A DNA stretch of 64,000 nt from Rhodosorus marinus (Eukaryota > Rhodophyta > Stylonematophyceae > Stylonematales > Stylonemataceae), in NCBI GenBank assembly GCA_029953675.1, contig JAMWBK010000012.1, positions 806,001 to 870,000 on the forward strand, in the 5' to 3' direction. Below the pieces are notes generated by a model. The model made no database searches. It had not been told where the DNA came from and was given only the letters and a program-made list of their open reading frames with translations. This document shows, in pieces, positions 1 to 16,051 of this stretch. The position numbers and the translations under genes were made by a program. The first letter of the stretch is position 1; each line of letters starts with the position of its first letter.

Positions 1-79
1 AAGCGCGAAAAAAGGGTTTTTCCCTTTCCCAGCGACAGAACAGTACTTGAGCACTACCATGAACTATATCATTAGGCGC

Positions 80-97
80 AAGGGGGGGGGGGGAGGG
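80..97. repeat. G-tract just upstream of ALG10
   Basis: A nearly pure run of guanines lies about 20 bases before the first ATG of ALG10. Similar G or C runs recur in spacers, for example near 13.77 kb, 14.36 kb and 13.08 kb. It could be a promoter or 5' UTR homopolymer; no function is claimed. Confidence 0.6.
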
Positions 98-115
98 GCA
101 ACCCGCAAAGGCTAA

Positions 116-1950
116 ATGGCGCTGGAAGTACTTTCAAGGGAAGCTCTGGAAGGGAAATATATGGGGATCCGGATACATCTTCTACTGTGTCCACTTGTGT
201 TCATTCTGCAAGGATGGATCAACCTTCGACAACCCGAGCCGTACATGGACGAGCTGTTTCACATCCCTCAGGCTCAGGCGTTCTGCAGCTGGAACTGGAG
301 CTACGATGGCAATATCACGACTCCTCCAGGCGCTTATCTTCCGGTGGCAATGATCGGCTTTGCGATTAAGCAGGTTAATCCTGAAGCTGGTGAATGGGTA
401 AGCGCTCAACGACAGTCCAGTCTACCTCAGAGCTCAAACTAATGTGCTAGTGGGTTTGTCGCGTCGCGGAAGGTATGCTCCACAGCCGGTCTCCGGCTCT
501 GGAATATGTTCCTCTGGATTCTGCTCGTTGAGCAGTTGATCCTGCGAACGAAATCTGAAGCTACGGCGATCGCTCTCGCGCTCCACCCAGTCCTGTTGTT
601 CTACTCCGCCCTGTTCTACACCGACCTGACGTCGCTACTGCTGTGCCTGACGGCCTGGGAGCTGTCGAGGAGAGAGAAACACGGCTACTCTGCACTCTTC
701 AGCGCAGCCGCAACGCTGACGAGACAGAGTTCAGCGCTGTGGCACTTCTTCATTGCCGCAGAAGGAGCTTGTTGCATCGCATATAGTAAGGATCTGCCAA
801 ACCACAGTACCTAACCATCGTCCAAGGCTGAAAACTGGCCATTGTCTTGAACAGATAATCCAACTGTTCGCTCGGAGTTCGGTTTCGACTACAAGTCGTT
901 GCTTGGGGTCCTTCAGCGTCAACGCAGGTCTATTGCAGTGAATCTGTGGCCGCATATCGTCGTCGGTGTTGGCTATCCTATCGCAGCATTGGTCAACGGG
1001 GGTATCATGGTACGCCGCTAGTCGCGGTCGCGATGCAGAAGGCAACCCGAAAGGCTAGCTTTTGTTTCTAAATCGATCGGTTTACGTTCCTCTTGAAAAA
1101 GGTTGGCGATCAGGATCGACACGAAATGGTTCTGCACTTCCCGATGGTGGCCTACTTTGCTGTTTACTGGGTAGCGTTCACGACGCCGCTTCTCGGCTTC
1201 CTAAACCGCTATCACAGGTGCCTTAGAGAGCCCGTTGTGATGTCCTCCTTAATTTCCTTCCTGTTCCTCGCGTTCCTCAGCGCGATGTCCCTGTACTGCT
1301 GTTTCTACGTCCACCCGTTCGTCCTGGCGGATAACAGGCACTTCGTTTTCTACATCTATCGGGTACGTGACCTCGATGACAAGGCTCGTGTGCCTGTGGA
1401 TGAGGATGTGCCTGACCATCTGCCGGTCGTCCTTCCCACAGAAAATTTTGCTGAGAAGCAGTTGGTCAAAGTACGTCATGGTTCCGTTCATAGCGGTCAG
1501 TTCATCCTGTTTACTTCGGGACCTACAGATCGATACCTTTCGCATTGTACAAGACTTGTTTCCCGTCGTGGATGTGGCAGAGGTTCCAGCTGTTCCGAGA
1601 CGTAGAACTGCAGTACGGATGGTCTTTATCTTGACGCTGATTCTGGTTCTGGTTCCTTCAGGTTTGTCTTGAGAAGACCATTTCTCACAACGCGCTTCGT
1701 GGCTCGCTAAGCTTTCCCTGCAAACTATTCAGGACTAGTAGAGCCGCGGTATTTTATCACGCCTTTCATCTTCGGATCGCTTCTCGCCCTCGAAAGCGCA
1801 GACCAAGCAGAGCTCTTCGTCAAGAGCGCGGTTGCCGTGTCCGTGATGATCAGTGGAGCACTCTTCTACGTCTTCTTGGAGATGCCTTTCGATCGCGTGC
1901 TGGACGCTCACATGCCGAACGATCTGTCACCCGGACGATTCATGATCTGA
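116..1950 (+). CDS. ALG10: ALG10-type alpha-1,2-glucosyltransferase (multi-exon)
   Basis: ALG10 adds the last, alpha-1,2-linked glucose to the dolichol-linked oligosaccharide in the ER lumen, using dolichyl-phosphate glucose; this marks the glycan for transfer by oligosaccharyltransferase. The first exon (from the ATG at 116) has a signal-anchor-like hydrophobic stretch, then the family hallmark [12 protein letters not shown] at residues 43-54 and [10 protein letters not shown]. Later exons carry [10 protein letters not shown] and a membrane segment (about 480-786), NGGIM (ending near 1009), [13 protein letters not shown] and the signature [13 protein letters not shown] (about 1100-1362). The last exon has EPRYFITPF (near 1740) and ends with TGA at 1948-1950. 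At least four introns interrupt the gene. Exon 1 ends in phase 0 after residue 94, and the exon 2 frame then fits best with an AAG-type acceptor near 474, so that junction is uncertain. Identity is secure; exact exon ends are not. Confidence 0.9.
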
Positions 1951-2100
1951 GAGATAGAACCCGATCCTAGAGTACATTTGAAGCTTCGCTTCCACTTGCT
2001 GGAGCAGTCTGTCCAGAAAACCGTTCGTTGGGCTCTTTGATATGGCGAGATGGGGCCACGTTCCCCCTTTCCGCACTGGGGAGGTTGCTGTGATCGGAGC

Positions 2101-3297
2101 TCATGCCGAGGTTTCTGGTACTGTCCTCATGAAAGCCCCTGTGGCCCCATGAATTACTGCCTCAGCGTCCTCGATCTCGATGATGTATCCAACTGACGCT
2201 TCCGAACGGATGTATGATTGAAAGCAGCTTATCCCATGAATCCGCGATGGGTGGTCTTCTAGGTCGAGGTGGTCGCGTGAATCTCGCGCTTGGCTGGTGT
2301 TCTTTAAGTCTTTGAGCACCCTGCTCACGGTACGGATCTTCCTCGAGTAAGAATCGTCAACGACGACCAAATGTGAGAGTCCAACTTGCGTAAGCAGCAT
2401 CAAGACCGATGAGGATGTCAACAGGTTCCCATGAAACACAGGCTCTTCAAGGACTTCCGGCCGATTTTCGAGGCTCCCAACGGCGATGTAACTCCGCAGA
2501 AATTCCATGACGTCAGCATCGGCAAGGGTGAACGTGAACGACGGGAGCAGCTTGGCAGTTGGTGATGTCCCGCACAGGTCTTGCATCACATGGAGAAGAG
2601 AAGGGTTGTTGATAGTCATCTTGAACATAGAACGTTTCCCTTTGATCTTTGTCCGCGTTCCGGGAGCGAAGATCTGAAGGTCCTTCGCTAAGCTATTCAG
2701 CTGGTGCTGATCGTTTTCAAGAATCGACAAGCCGTTCTCGAGGTCAGTGGCCGCTTTATAGTGCATCTTGGCAACGTACGTTGCGCAAAACCGGAGGAAT
2801 GCCTTCAATTCCTTGGACTCGGAAGAGTAAATCCTTTGGATCCTCATCTCTGGGCAAGTGTTGTCGAAGATGACGTCAGGTTCGATCATACGCTCCTGAA
2901 CAGTGGCGCCGTCAAACGGATCTCTGCCGTGGATGTTTAAATCAACTAGCTCAGAAACCTCACGGGGGTAAATTTCGTCATAAATGACTTTCATGTTCCC
3001 AGGCACGGGCTTTCGGAAATCCAGGCTGCCTCTTCCCGCCGTGACTCTCCCCCTGCTCGTATTTAGCGCTTGGAACTCGACCGGTCCTTCAATCCTTCTC
3101 AAATTGTGGATCTTCCTCCACGAGACGTATTCATCACCAACCAACGCCAACGTGCTCAGCATGGTGGCCTTCTTCTTCCATAAGACTTCCGGAGTGGCTG
3201 CCTGAACCTGGCCCGAGCTGTTCCTTACGAGTATCACGCTCCGAGCAGGAAGCAACAGCGACCCGGACGTGCCTAGCAAAGTCTTTGCTTTCATCAT
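2101..3297 (-). CDS. Intein/LAGLIDADG-like protein, apparently catalytically dead
   Basis: A single uninterrupted ORF of 398 codons, unusual among the multi-exon genes here. The middle follows the DOD (LAGLIDADG) homing-endonuclease plan of inteins: a first helix FLRFCATYVAKMHY (167-180), a strand region FKMTINNPSLLHVM, then KLLPSFTF (249-256), a second helix FLRSYIAVGS (266-275) and LTSSSVLMLLTQVGL (293-307). The N-terminal 120 residues resemble a Hint module (VILVRNSSGQV at 21-31; LNTSRGRVTAG at 79-89). The C-terminus GYIIEIEDAEAVIHG (370-384) resembles intein block F. Acidic residues expected in both LAGLIDADG helices, the initial Cys, the TxxH His and the terminal His-Asn are all missing. 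I infer a decayed intein or free-standing relative. The host protein is not recognisable. A second ORF in the same orientation (3698-3417) lies just upstream. Confidence 0.55.
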   Translation of the reverse strand: MMKAKTLLGTSGSLLLPARSVILVRNSSGQVQAATPEVLWKKKATMLSTLALVGDEYVSWRKIHNLRRIEGPVEFQALNTSRGRVTAGRGSLDFRKPVPGNMKVIYDEIYPREVSELVDLNIHGRDPFDGATVQERMIEPDVIFDNTCPEMRIQRIYSSESKELKAFLRFCATYVAKMHYKAATDLENGLSILENDQHQLNSLAKDLQIFAPGTRTKIKGKRSMFKMTINNPSLLHVMQDLCGTSPTAKLLPSFTFTLADADVMEFLRSYIAVGSLENRPEVLEEPVFHGNLLTSSSVLMLLTQVGLSHLVVVDDSYSRKIRTVSRVLKDLKNTSQARDSRDHLDLEDHPSRIHGISCFQSYIRSEASVGYIIEIEDAEAVIHGATGAFMRTVPETSA

Positions 3298-3416
3298 GAT
3301 TTCCCCGAAACCTCAGAATGTCGACGTCTTCTGTTCTGAGCGCTCAATAGTACGCAGAGTCCTTTCCTCCTTCAGAGCATACTCAACTTCTTCACGTCAT
3401 AGCTCTGTGATGAGCT

Positions 3417-3698
3417 TCACACATCGGGCAAGCGTCCCCGATCATAAACGGACGAGAGTCGCCATCTTGGTACACCGAGGACAGACGTCCGCTGCAGCAT
3501 CAGGATGTTGGAGCAGGTCGGGTCTATCTTAAACGTCTGCGAACACTCCCAGCATATTTCTTTCATTGTCAGGTAATGCCCACCATCTACGATCTCCTCT
3601 TTGGGATGGACACCTGCAAAATCTGAGATAGACTCCAAGCCGACCAGTCCAGCACTTGCGTGACCCAGAACGTGCAAACTAAAGTTTTTCATATGCAT
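3417..3698 (-). CDS. Possible upstream exon or ORF with Cys pairs
   Basis: A 93-codon reverse-strand ORF directly upstream of the intein-like ORF. It contains ICWECSQTF, a CxxC pair. Two other frames in the next 100 bases read VCPRC and DACPMCE, so a zinc-ribbon-like exon pair split by an intron is possible. I could not join it in frame to the 3297-2101 ORF. It may be the N-terminal part of the same gene (an N-extein, if the downstream ORF is an intein), or a separate small gene. Function unknown. Confidence 0.3.
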   Translation of the reverse strand: MHMKNFSLHVLGHASAGLVGLESISDFAGVHPKEEIVDGGHYLTMKEICWECSQTFKIDPTCSNILMLQRTSVLGVPRWRLSSVYDRGRLPDV

Positions 3699-4640
3699 AG
3701 AGCACTCTTGAACGTTGGTGAAGGACGAAATCTCTGTCCATACGTCACCCGATCCGTATTAGCCTCCCATCGCAACTCCCCCAAGAATTTGCTAAGCACT
3801 GAAGTCGGTGTCAGCAATCAATCACATATACTGTAAAATTTTGTATCATTAATTTTCAATAATACATTATAAATTAGTATGTATGATATATTTTTATAGT
3901 ATAAACGGTACAAGTTTCCAGAAACGATCGACCCATCGCTGACCGAGGGTCAAAGATTGTGAACCGCTTGATAGATTATCATGTCACGAGCTTTTTGAAA
4001 GCTTACAGATAAAACCTGACTCGGAGCCGTATGAGGTTCTTTTCCTCCTATCTCTTTTACAGACCCCCCCTCCGAGGGTCCGTGGGTTTGAATCAAGGCG
4101 CTGGTTGATACGGAAAGGTCCTCCAAAATGTCGCACGCTTTGGCAATGAGACTGGAACCCACGGTTTTGGAGTGGATCGATTGCACAGGGTGGGTCTAGG
4201 TTCATCAAGGAGGAATCTGAGATTCGTACGGAACACGGCTGTCCCTAGGCTTGCGAAACCCGGACTTTGGAAACAGTGGACAGCAACATTGAGGATCTTT
4301 AAAGTCCTCTTAAAACAGAATCCAACTTTCAAACGCACCCTGTGATTCAATCTAGTCGTACAGGTACGATTCTCCATATGTCGAACCTCTGTCCTAGTCC
4401 CACGGCCAGGAAGGCCCTGGCTGGCGTTGTCAGCACGAGAATAATCCTGAAATCGAGTCTGGACCGCTGCACAGCACTTCCTATAGATTGTGAAGTTTTT
4501 TTGCTGCCAAGGCAATGCACCTACCCACCGTCATGAAAAACCCAGACGCAACCATGTCGATGTCCTCCGTGAAAGGCTGAGGAGCTAGGGTGGGAGATGA
4601 TTCCAGAGTCTCAGCTGTGGCTCGCAGGGGCGACGACGAG
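3699..4640. other. Spacer, no supported gene
   Basis: AT-rich stretch around 3820-3910 followed by mixed sequence. A 140-codon reverse ORF (4515-4093) has no recognisable domain and Arg/Pro/Cys-rich composition typical of chance ORFs. The last part is presumably the promoter and leader of the SDR gene. Confidence 0.5.
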
Positions 4641-5883
4641 ATGGATTCCTTTTCCTTCTTCTACGGATTTTTCATACTCCTATGGGACTTTTTGACACAA
4701 AAGTTTGTGTTCTCGAGGAAGCGATCGCCGGTAGTTGAGCTGCAGGTCAATTCTGGGCTAGAGGGAAAGGTTGCGGTGGTCACCGGTGGGAACTCTGGGA
4801 TTGGCCTCGAAACTGTGCGTTTACTCGCCTGTGCTGGCGCGAAGGTTATCCTCAGTACGTCATCCGATCTGTTTCACCGTCCGTTCCCGAGCATGTGTTT
4901 GATTGTTTGGTTGGATGTACCTTTCTGTAGCGTGCAGGTCACGGGAAAGGGGACAACAGGCGGTGCGATCGATAGGGCCGGTCAAGCCTGGTTCAATAGA
5001 GATCAGAATTCTCGATACAAGCTCGCTCGAATCTGTTCGAGAATTTGCACAAGGATTGCGATCATCTCTGGCCAGCTTGGATGTCTTGGTCCTGAACGCG
5101 GGAGCAATGAGACTTCCATACGGACCAGCGCATCCAGGATCGTTTCCTGAACCCCATTTTGCCACTAATCATCTCGGGCACTTCTTGCTTACCTTGTTGC
5201 TCATCCCGTTGCTCCTTAAGGCTCCATCCGCCAGAGTTGTCGCCGTGAGCTCGATCAGTACGTCGTAAGATCATCAAAGTGCTGAGAATTGTGGGAGTCG
5301 AAGCTCAACGAGGAAGACCGGATCTTTTGCAACTAGGTTTCGTCCTGCATGATCTTGATCTAGATGATCTTGAGTTTAGGAAGCGTCCGTACAACCCAGA
5401 GACTGCGTACGCGAACAGCAAGATGTGTAACATTCTGTTCGCTAGGGAATTAGCCAAGAGGCTAGGAACAGGAAGCACTATCTGTTCTAGTGCAGTACAC
5501 CCAGGCGATATCGTCACGGAAATCTCGAAGAACATGGGAAAGTTCCTTGCGTTCGGGCACAGATATGTCGTCGGACCGATGCTCATCAAGCTCGAGAAAG
5601 GAGCTTGGACACAAGTTTACGCAGCTGTGCACCCGGATATGGAAGGTAGCTTGTGAATGGCCTTCCCAAACGAGAGAGGAAACACTCAAAAAGGCCTTTC
5701 TTATAATGCGTCTTTCACTTGGCACCAGGAGTCACGGGTAGGCTACTCTGGAGAGTTGACGAGACGATTCCCTTTGAAGAGAAACCTTTAGAGAGACTAG
5801 AACCGGACTGCCAGTCCAGACTATGGGACATCTGCCTCGATCTCTGCTCTGCAACTGACGCAGAGAAAGCGATGCTGCCGTGA
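4641..5883 (+). CDS. Short-chain dehydrogenase/reductase, retinol-dehydrogenase-like, membrane-anchored
   Basis: A classical SDR of about 334 residues in four exons: 4641-4854, 4931-5257, 5337-5645 and 5729-5883, which sum to a multiple of three. The protein starts with a hydrophobic anchor (FSFFYGFFILLWDF) and then has the Rossmann glycine motif TGGNSGIG, the acidic/CR segment (TCRSRERG) after strand 2, NAGA, the catalytic Ser region VAVSSIS, and the active-site Tyr/Lys in YANSK followed by VHPGDIVTE. This places it with the RDH11-14/WWOX/TIC32-like NADP(H) SDRs acting on lipophilic carbonyl substrates. The true substrate cannot be read from sequence. An upstream in-frame GTG-initiated extension exists, but the first ATG is at 4641. 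The hydrophobic N-terminus suggests attachment to the ER or an envelope membrane. Confidence 0.85.
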
Positions 5884-6694
5884 CATCAAGTCGAGCTGGA
5901 AGGTGGGGAATACATAAAAAAACCCAGGTTAGCTTTGGTCGCCTTTATTAACAACGCAAAGGTTTCCTCAACAATCCATCAGAATCGAACTTCACATCAA
6001 GTAGCAGTCACACTGCTCCCTACCTTATCCAAAGGGCTCCACACCGCGCCTCATCCTGCGTCTACCTCCTTCAACTCCAAAAACATTGACTGATCTCAAT
6101 ACTAAAGACTGAAACCAATCTAAATCTGGAGGGTGCTTTTAGCGGGAGATGCTTTAATTGGTTAAAAGTTTTTCTATAGAAAACATGAAGTGATCCTAAG
6201 ATGCCTGGGCCAGAAATTTGGCCGATGATACCTTGAGCTGAAAAAATGAAAATATATTAAAGGGTTTTGGTCGGAGTGGAGTTTCCTCCATTGAAAAACC
6301 AGTTGGTCGCATACTAAAAAGGAGCTTTTTCGGAGTAAAAGAAAAGGGATTGGGGAGGTTGGAGAGGGTTGGGAAGGGAGGTTTGGGGGGGATATTGGAT
6401 GGAAGAGGCGTTTGAGGAAGACGTTGAGTGTTAATTAGTCAAAGGATTGCTAGATAAATGGTTAATAATCCCGACGATGGATTTTGATGTTGCTTCTGGT
6501 TCCGCTTTCGATGTCTTTCGGTCCTTAGCGTGACGAGTTTTGGAGCAGCACTTGGCAGGTTCTCTGTTTGAACTGATGTTCTTCGAATTCTGTGCAGCTT
6601 CTTGAAGGTGAAGAGGAAGGTTGAATTGCTTTGCTTTTGATATGGATCAGCTTGTAGTAGTTTTTAAGGGACTGGCTCGTCTGTGGAGGCTCAA
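5884..6694. other. Spacer between SDR and RecQ genes
   Basis: AT-rich, with a purine-rich stretch at about 6330-6430. It should hold the SDR 3' UTR and the RecQ promoter and 5' UTR. No further gene or RNA seen. Confidence 0.6.
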
Positions 6695-11617
<4,923 letters not shown>

Positions 11618-14600
11618 GAGCTAGATAATAATGTGAATTAAATGTACTAACTTATTTGGCAGGCACCAGGGCAGTCTCAGGCTGACAAGGGGTAGAGCAG
11701 GGTACGTAGTAGCTTGAGGGGGTTCAGTCCACTACGCAAATTCCTCGGGGATGCAGACGACTGAAGAATGCAGAACGTATGCTTCTCCTTGTGATACGGT
11801 TTGGTCAATCCTTGTGGACAGGACTCAATCACGAGATTTAACTCAGGATAAATCTGGCGGTGCAGGGTTTTAATGGGGGGCCGGCTTTCTGCCACAAGGG
11901 AGTTTGAGGACAGGATGAGAAACTTATTCACGATTCGCGTCATCCCTCGAACACATAACAAGTCCAGTTAGGTGTTTTTGTTCCTTGTGGGTGAGATCTG
12001 AAATCATTCACGATGGAGCCCCTAAAAGCCAACTACCGTAAGAGCGTCTCACCCCCACCAACAAACAGGCATAAGCTGGAATAGTTTTCGATGTCTCAGT
12101 TGTGAATGCTTGGATATGATGGTCAACCGAATTCAGATATTCAGCTCAAGATTGAATTCTGATCAGTCAACGGACAGCAGATTGATTGAGTCAACGGTTG
12201 TCCGTAGCCGGTGGATAAGGGCTTCAAAACTTGCAAATGTTTGAAGCCACATGTTTGTCAGCACAAACCCGCTGAAAACCGGCCTTTCAGCGGATCCTTC
12301 CTCTTTGGATCTGTCAGTAAAACGTGAAAAACAATGATCGAGGTGATTTTGTTTGCACTTTTGAGCCTGACTGAAGGGTTACAGCCAAAGCTGTGCTGTG
12401 CAGGAGGAACGTTCCGAACAGAATGGGTCTAAAGGCTAGATGAAGAGGCGTAGACCTGGAGTTGAACAAAGATCCCCAAAGACTGCCAACTTTACTCAGC
12501 ATATGAGAATGGATTGGACCAAGGCTCCTCGGGGACAGGTGCTGGTGAGGACTCTTAGCTGTTATCTATGCAGATATCAGAACCGATCTGTGGCTCGTTG
12601 AGAAGATCAATTCACAACAAGATCTCCACGTCCCCAACGTCCGCGTTTCGTTCTTGGTGATCCTCGTAATGGCCAGCTTGGCATCCGCAGTCAGCTTTCC
12701 CCTCCCGAAATGCCATTCGTGTAGAGCGCCTCGCAATCCATCCTAGATCAGAAATCGTTAAAGTCGAATTCACACTGAAGCCGTTTTATTGGATACTTAG
12801 TACACTTGTCCATTCTCAATTCGCAAAACAAAGCCTAATTAACTCACTACCTCCCAAAAAACAAAGATTCTAAACATAGTTAATAAATACTTCAACAAAA
12901 CTCCATAAATACACCAATCAAATCATCTTAGCACCAACACTACCAAAATTAATATAAAAACGAACCAACGACAACAAAAAAATTGGACACCTAGTAGTCC
13001 CCAAAATTCTGTCGAAATAAATGGCCCTATTGTTCATCCACAAGTTAACTAAATTCAACATTTCTGTCCCTCAGTTCCCCCCCCCCAAAAAGGCTCCAGG
13101 CAATGTACCTAAATACATCTGTATTTAGGCAAGCTGCCTTTTGAAAATAATTGTTATTCAATAGCTGACGTGGTTCGGGATGCCCAATCGGGCGTAAATC
13201 AAACGGGTTGAACAGACCATAGGCAAAAATCATTTTCTAAATATAATTACTCCCTAAATTCCAATTTTTCTCTTTGGCGCCTGTCCACGTCTCCCGCGTT
13301 TTCCTATGTTTTTTCGAAGGCGGGATTTTTGCTCTTGTATGGTGTCCCAATAGTACATTTGTTTTCGAGAGGAAAGCTAAATATCAGAAACATTTACAGT
13401 CACGCAAATCGGTTTTCTTCACTGTCACAGTTTCGGCGGTTTTTTTAGTAAACAGACTTTTCCCCGACAAAACTCACTAACAGTTTGGATATACACCTTG
13501 ACACGTGTTTTTATTAATTCCCATGGAGGAAGGGGGGGTATAGTTTTCAACAACAATTTAAAATTTGAATTACCGCGAGAAAACTTACGGGTCCATTGTT
13601 CACCAAACGCACGATAATATGAGCTTTTCATATACTTTTCAAAGGATATGAACTTTTTTTGGAGCTCAAGCAAATGTAGCATCGCAGGGGGGGTAAGCTT
13701 TCTTTCTTGATCAAAGAGAAAGTAAACGATGGCCCGTTTTCGGGGTGGGCGGAGTGTGAAGAAGGGGCGGGGGGGGGAGGGAATTGGTCTGATATAAATA
13801 TTGTCTCGCGCGGGAAATATAATTCATAGTTGTAGTTGCCTTGTTTGGCAGCCCCGTGCTGTCCAAACTGGCCAGCACTACTCCTTTCAAAATCCCCTAA
13901 TTATAATCTAAAATTTAATATCTTCTGAGAAGGTTATCGGAAGAGTGCGTAGTAGACCCCCCTCTCCAGTGTTTCTACTTCCTCCATACATTCCCTGTCA
14001 AAATCAAAATTTAGCTGGCGCCCAAACCCAACAAAAACAATAAAAACAACTATACATTTAACCGGTACAATCGATAAACCTTATAAAATACAACCATATG
14101 ATTCTTCTATATCCAATGATGAGCCTCATCGAGATATTGTCAGAAAATATAACTAATGAACTATATACACGCGTCCTAAAGGCAATCAAGAGGCCACTGA
14201 CTACTCTCAGTTTCCTTGCGCTTCCTTAAAAGAACCTTTATTCAAGTTTTCAAAACGGTAACAAAGAAACGCCGCAAGCCCATGCTTTGCAAGAGCGCAC
14301 AGGCTTAACAGCGACTACTACTACACAACACAAAGGAAGCCGCTGGGAGAGAGGGAGAGGGGGGGGGAAAGAGGAGGAAAGAATTCCCAGAGTCACCCAC
14401 TGGAAAAAATTTTACCGGGGTAAAAGTGTTCACTAATAATTCCCAAATAGAGTATAAAATTCTATTATACATGAAAAATAGTTTACTTACCCCCCCTACG
14501 GATCTTCAATTGTTAGAAAGCAAGATTTGTAAAACTAGGGTGGGGGATAAATAGCTGGAGATTGGGTTGTCAAAAGTCTGACAGGAAACATATCAATTAA

Positions 14601-14929
14601 ATCTGTATGGATCTGTGAGGGTGGGAAGAACATTTGCCAACCTGGTGCGGTGGGAGTGATTTAATGTATACAGAAGAGGGGTAGGGTTACGTTCGTAATA
14701 GTTTGATGTTTTGTGTATTTGAGGTGGGGTTAGATATTTTTGGTTGTGATGGATATTTTCTATCCGGGGGTTATTTATGGTGACATGGCCGGAGTTGGTG
14801 TTTAGTATTTATAGACGTTGTTGAGGGCAGGGAAAGGGGAGGATTGGGGGTGAGTGGGGGGTGCGTTGGGAGGTGATTGGTATAGAGAGTGAGTAGATTT
14901 TGTAGGTTTTTGTTGTTGTTGAGGGAAAG
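11618..14929. other. Long spacer upstream of actin
   Basis: About 3.3 kb with no convincing coding potential on either strand; the ORFs present are short and lack domains. Composition is uneven: AT-rich blocks near 12.8-13.0, 13.9-14.2 and 14.4-14.7 kb, and G-rich tracts near 13.77, 14.36 and 14.82-14.87 kb. The last few hundred bases should contain the actin promoter and leader; the leader just before the ATG is T/G-rich. No tRNA or repeat array recognised. Confidence 0.5.
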
Positions 14930-16051
14930 ATGTCGAAGCCGGCTGTGGTTGTTGATAACGGATCTGGGCGATGCAAGTGCGGTGTCGCCGGGGAGGACTC
15001 CCCGAAGGCTGTGTTCCCGGCTGTGATCGGTGTGCCGAAGCAGAAGGGAATCATGGTCGGAGCTGGTCAGAAGGATGACTACGTCGGCGATGCCGCCCAG
15101 GCCCGACGTGGTGTGCTGATCATCAAGTATCCGCTCGAGCATGGAATCGTCACCAACTGGGATGATATGGAAAAGATCTGGCACCATGCCTACTACAACG
15201 AGCTCCGTGTCGATCCGTCAGAGCACCCGACTCTTCTTACTGAGGCCCCGCTTAACCCGAAGGCAAACAGGGAGCGCATGACCCAGATCTTGTTCGAGTC
15301 CTTCAATATCCCTGCCTTCTACGTCGCGATCCAGGCCGTCCTTTCCCTTTACGCATCTGGACGTACCTCGGGTATCGTTATTGACTCCGGAGATGGTGTT
15401 ACCCATACCGTGCCCATCTACGAGGGATACTCTCTGCCCCATGCTGTCACGCGTATTGATCTGGCTGGACGTGACCTGACTGGCTGGATGGCCAAGCTTC
15501 TTATGCAGAGCGGATTCTCCTTCACCACATCGGCCGAGCTCGAAATTGTGCGTGACATCAAGCAGCAGCTTTGCTACGTCGCTGAGAACTACGAGGCGGA
15601 GCTCAACGCTGGAAACAGCAACCCGGCCCTGGAGAAGGAGTACGAGCTCCCAGACGGACAGGTCATCACTGTTGGCACCGAGCGATTCCAGTGCCCTGAG
15701 GCCCTCTTCAAGCCGGACATGCTGGGTGTTGAAATGACCGGCATGCACAACACTTGCTTCAACTCGATCATGAGGTGTGATATTGATATCCGTAAGGACC
15801 TGTACAACAACATTGTCATGTCCGGTGGATCCACCATGTTCGCGGGTATCGCCAACAGAGTGCAGAAGGAGATGGAGACCCTTGCTCCGGCCTCGATGAA
15901 GATCAAGACTATTGCCCCGCCAGAGCGACAGTACTCTGTATGGATTGGAGGATCAATCCTCGCGTCTCTCTCGACCTTCCAGCAGATGTGGGTGTCGAAG
16001 AGCGAGTACGATGAGATGGGCCCGTCCGTTGTGCACAGGAAGTGCTTCTAA
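14930..16051 (+). CDS. ACT: Actin, divergent, intronless
   Basis: A complete conventional actin of 373 residues in a single exon (usual length 375-377). The N-terminus is short ([13 protein letters not shown]). Conserved elements include the first phosphate loop ([10 protein letters not shown]), the [13 protein letters not shown] helix, the second phosphate loop [16 protein letters not shown], His in YPLEHGIV (the position methylated in many actins), [13 protein letters not shown]-like strand, MSGGSTMF and the C-terminus [15 protein letters not shown]...VVHRKCF. Differences from most actins: Arg/Cys in GRCKCG instead of Met/Ala, GVPKQKG in place of GRPRHQG, and [11 protein letters not shown] in place of the usual DYLMKILTERG. 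It is clearly actin rather than an actin-related protein because length and C-terminus match. Codon use is regular, as expected for a highly expressed gene. Confidence 0.97.
   Translation: MSKPAVVVDNGSGRCKCGVAGEDSPKAVFPAVIGVPKQKGIMVGAGQKDDYVGDAAQARRGVLIIKYPLEHGIVTNWDDMEKIWHHAYYNELRVDPSEHPTLLTEAPLNPKANRERMTQILFESFNIPAFYVAIQAVLSLYASGRTSGIVIDSGDGVTHTVPIYEGYSLPHAVTRIDLAGRDLTGWMAKLLMQSGFSFTTSAELEIVRDIKQQLCYVAENYEAELNAGNSNPALEKEYELPDGQVITVGTERFQCPEALFKPDMLGVEMTGMHNTCFNSIMRCDIDIRKDLYNNIVMSGGSTMFAGIANRVQKEMETLAPASMKIKTIAPPERQYSVWIGGSILASLSTFQQMWVSKSEYDEMGPSVVHRKCF

Noticed and set aside
4060-4110. tRNA-like T-arm (GGGTTTGAATC)
   Set aside because: No matching acceptor or anticodon arm around it.
15218-15748. 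176-codon reverse ORF inside actin
   Set aside because: Open only because of the codon bias of actin on the other strand.
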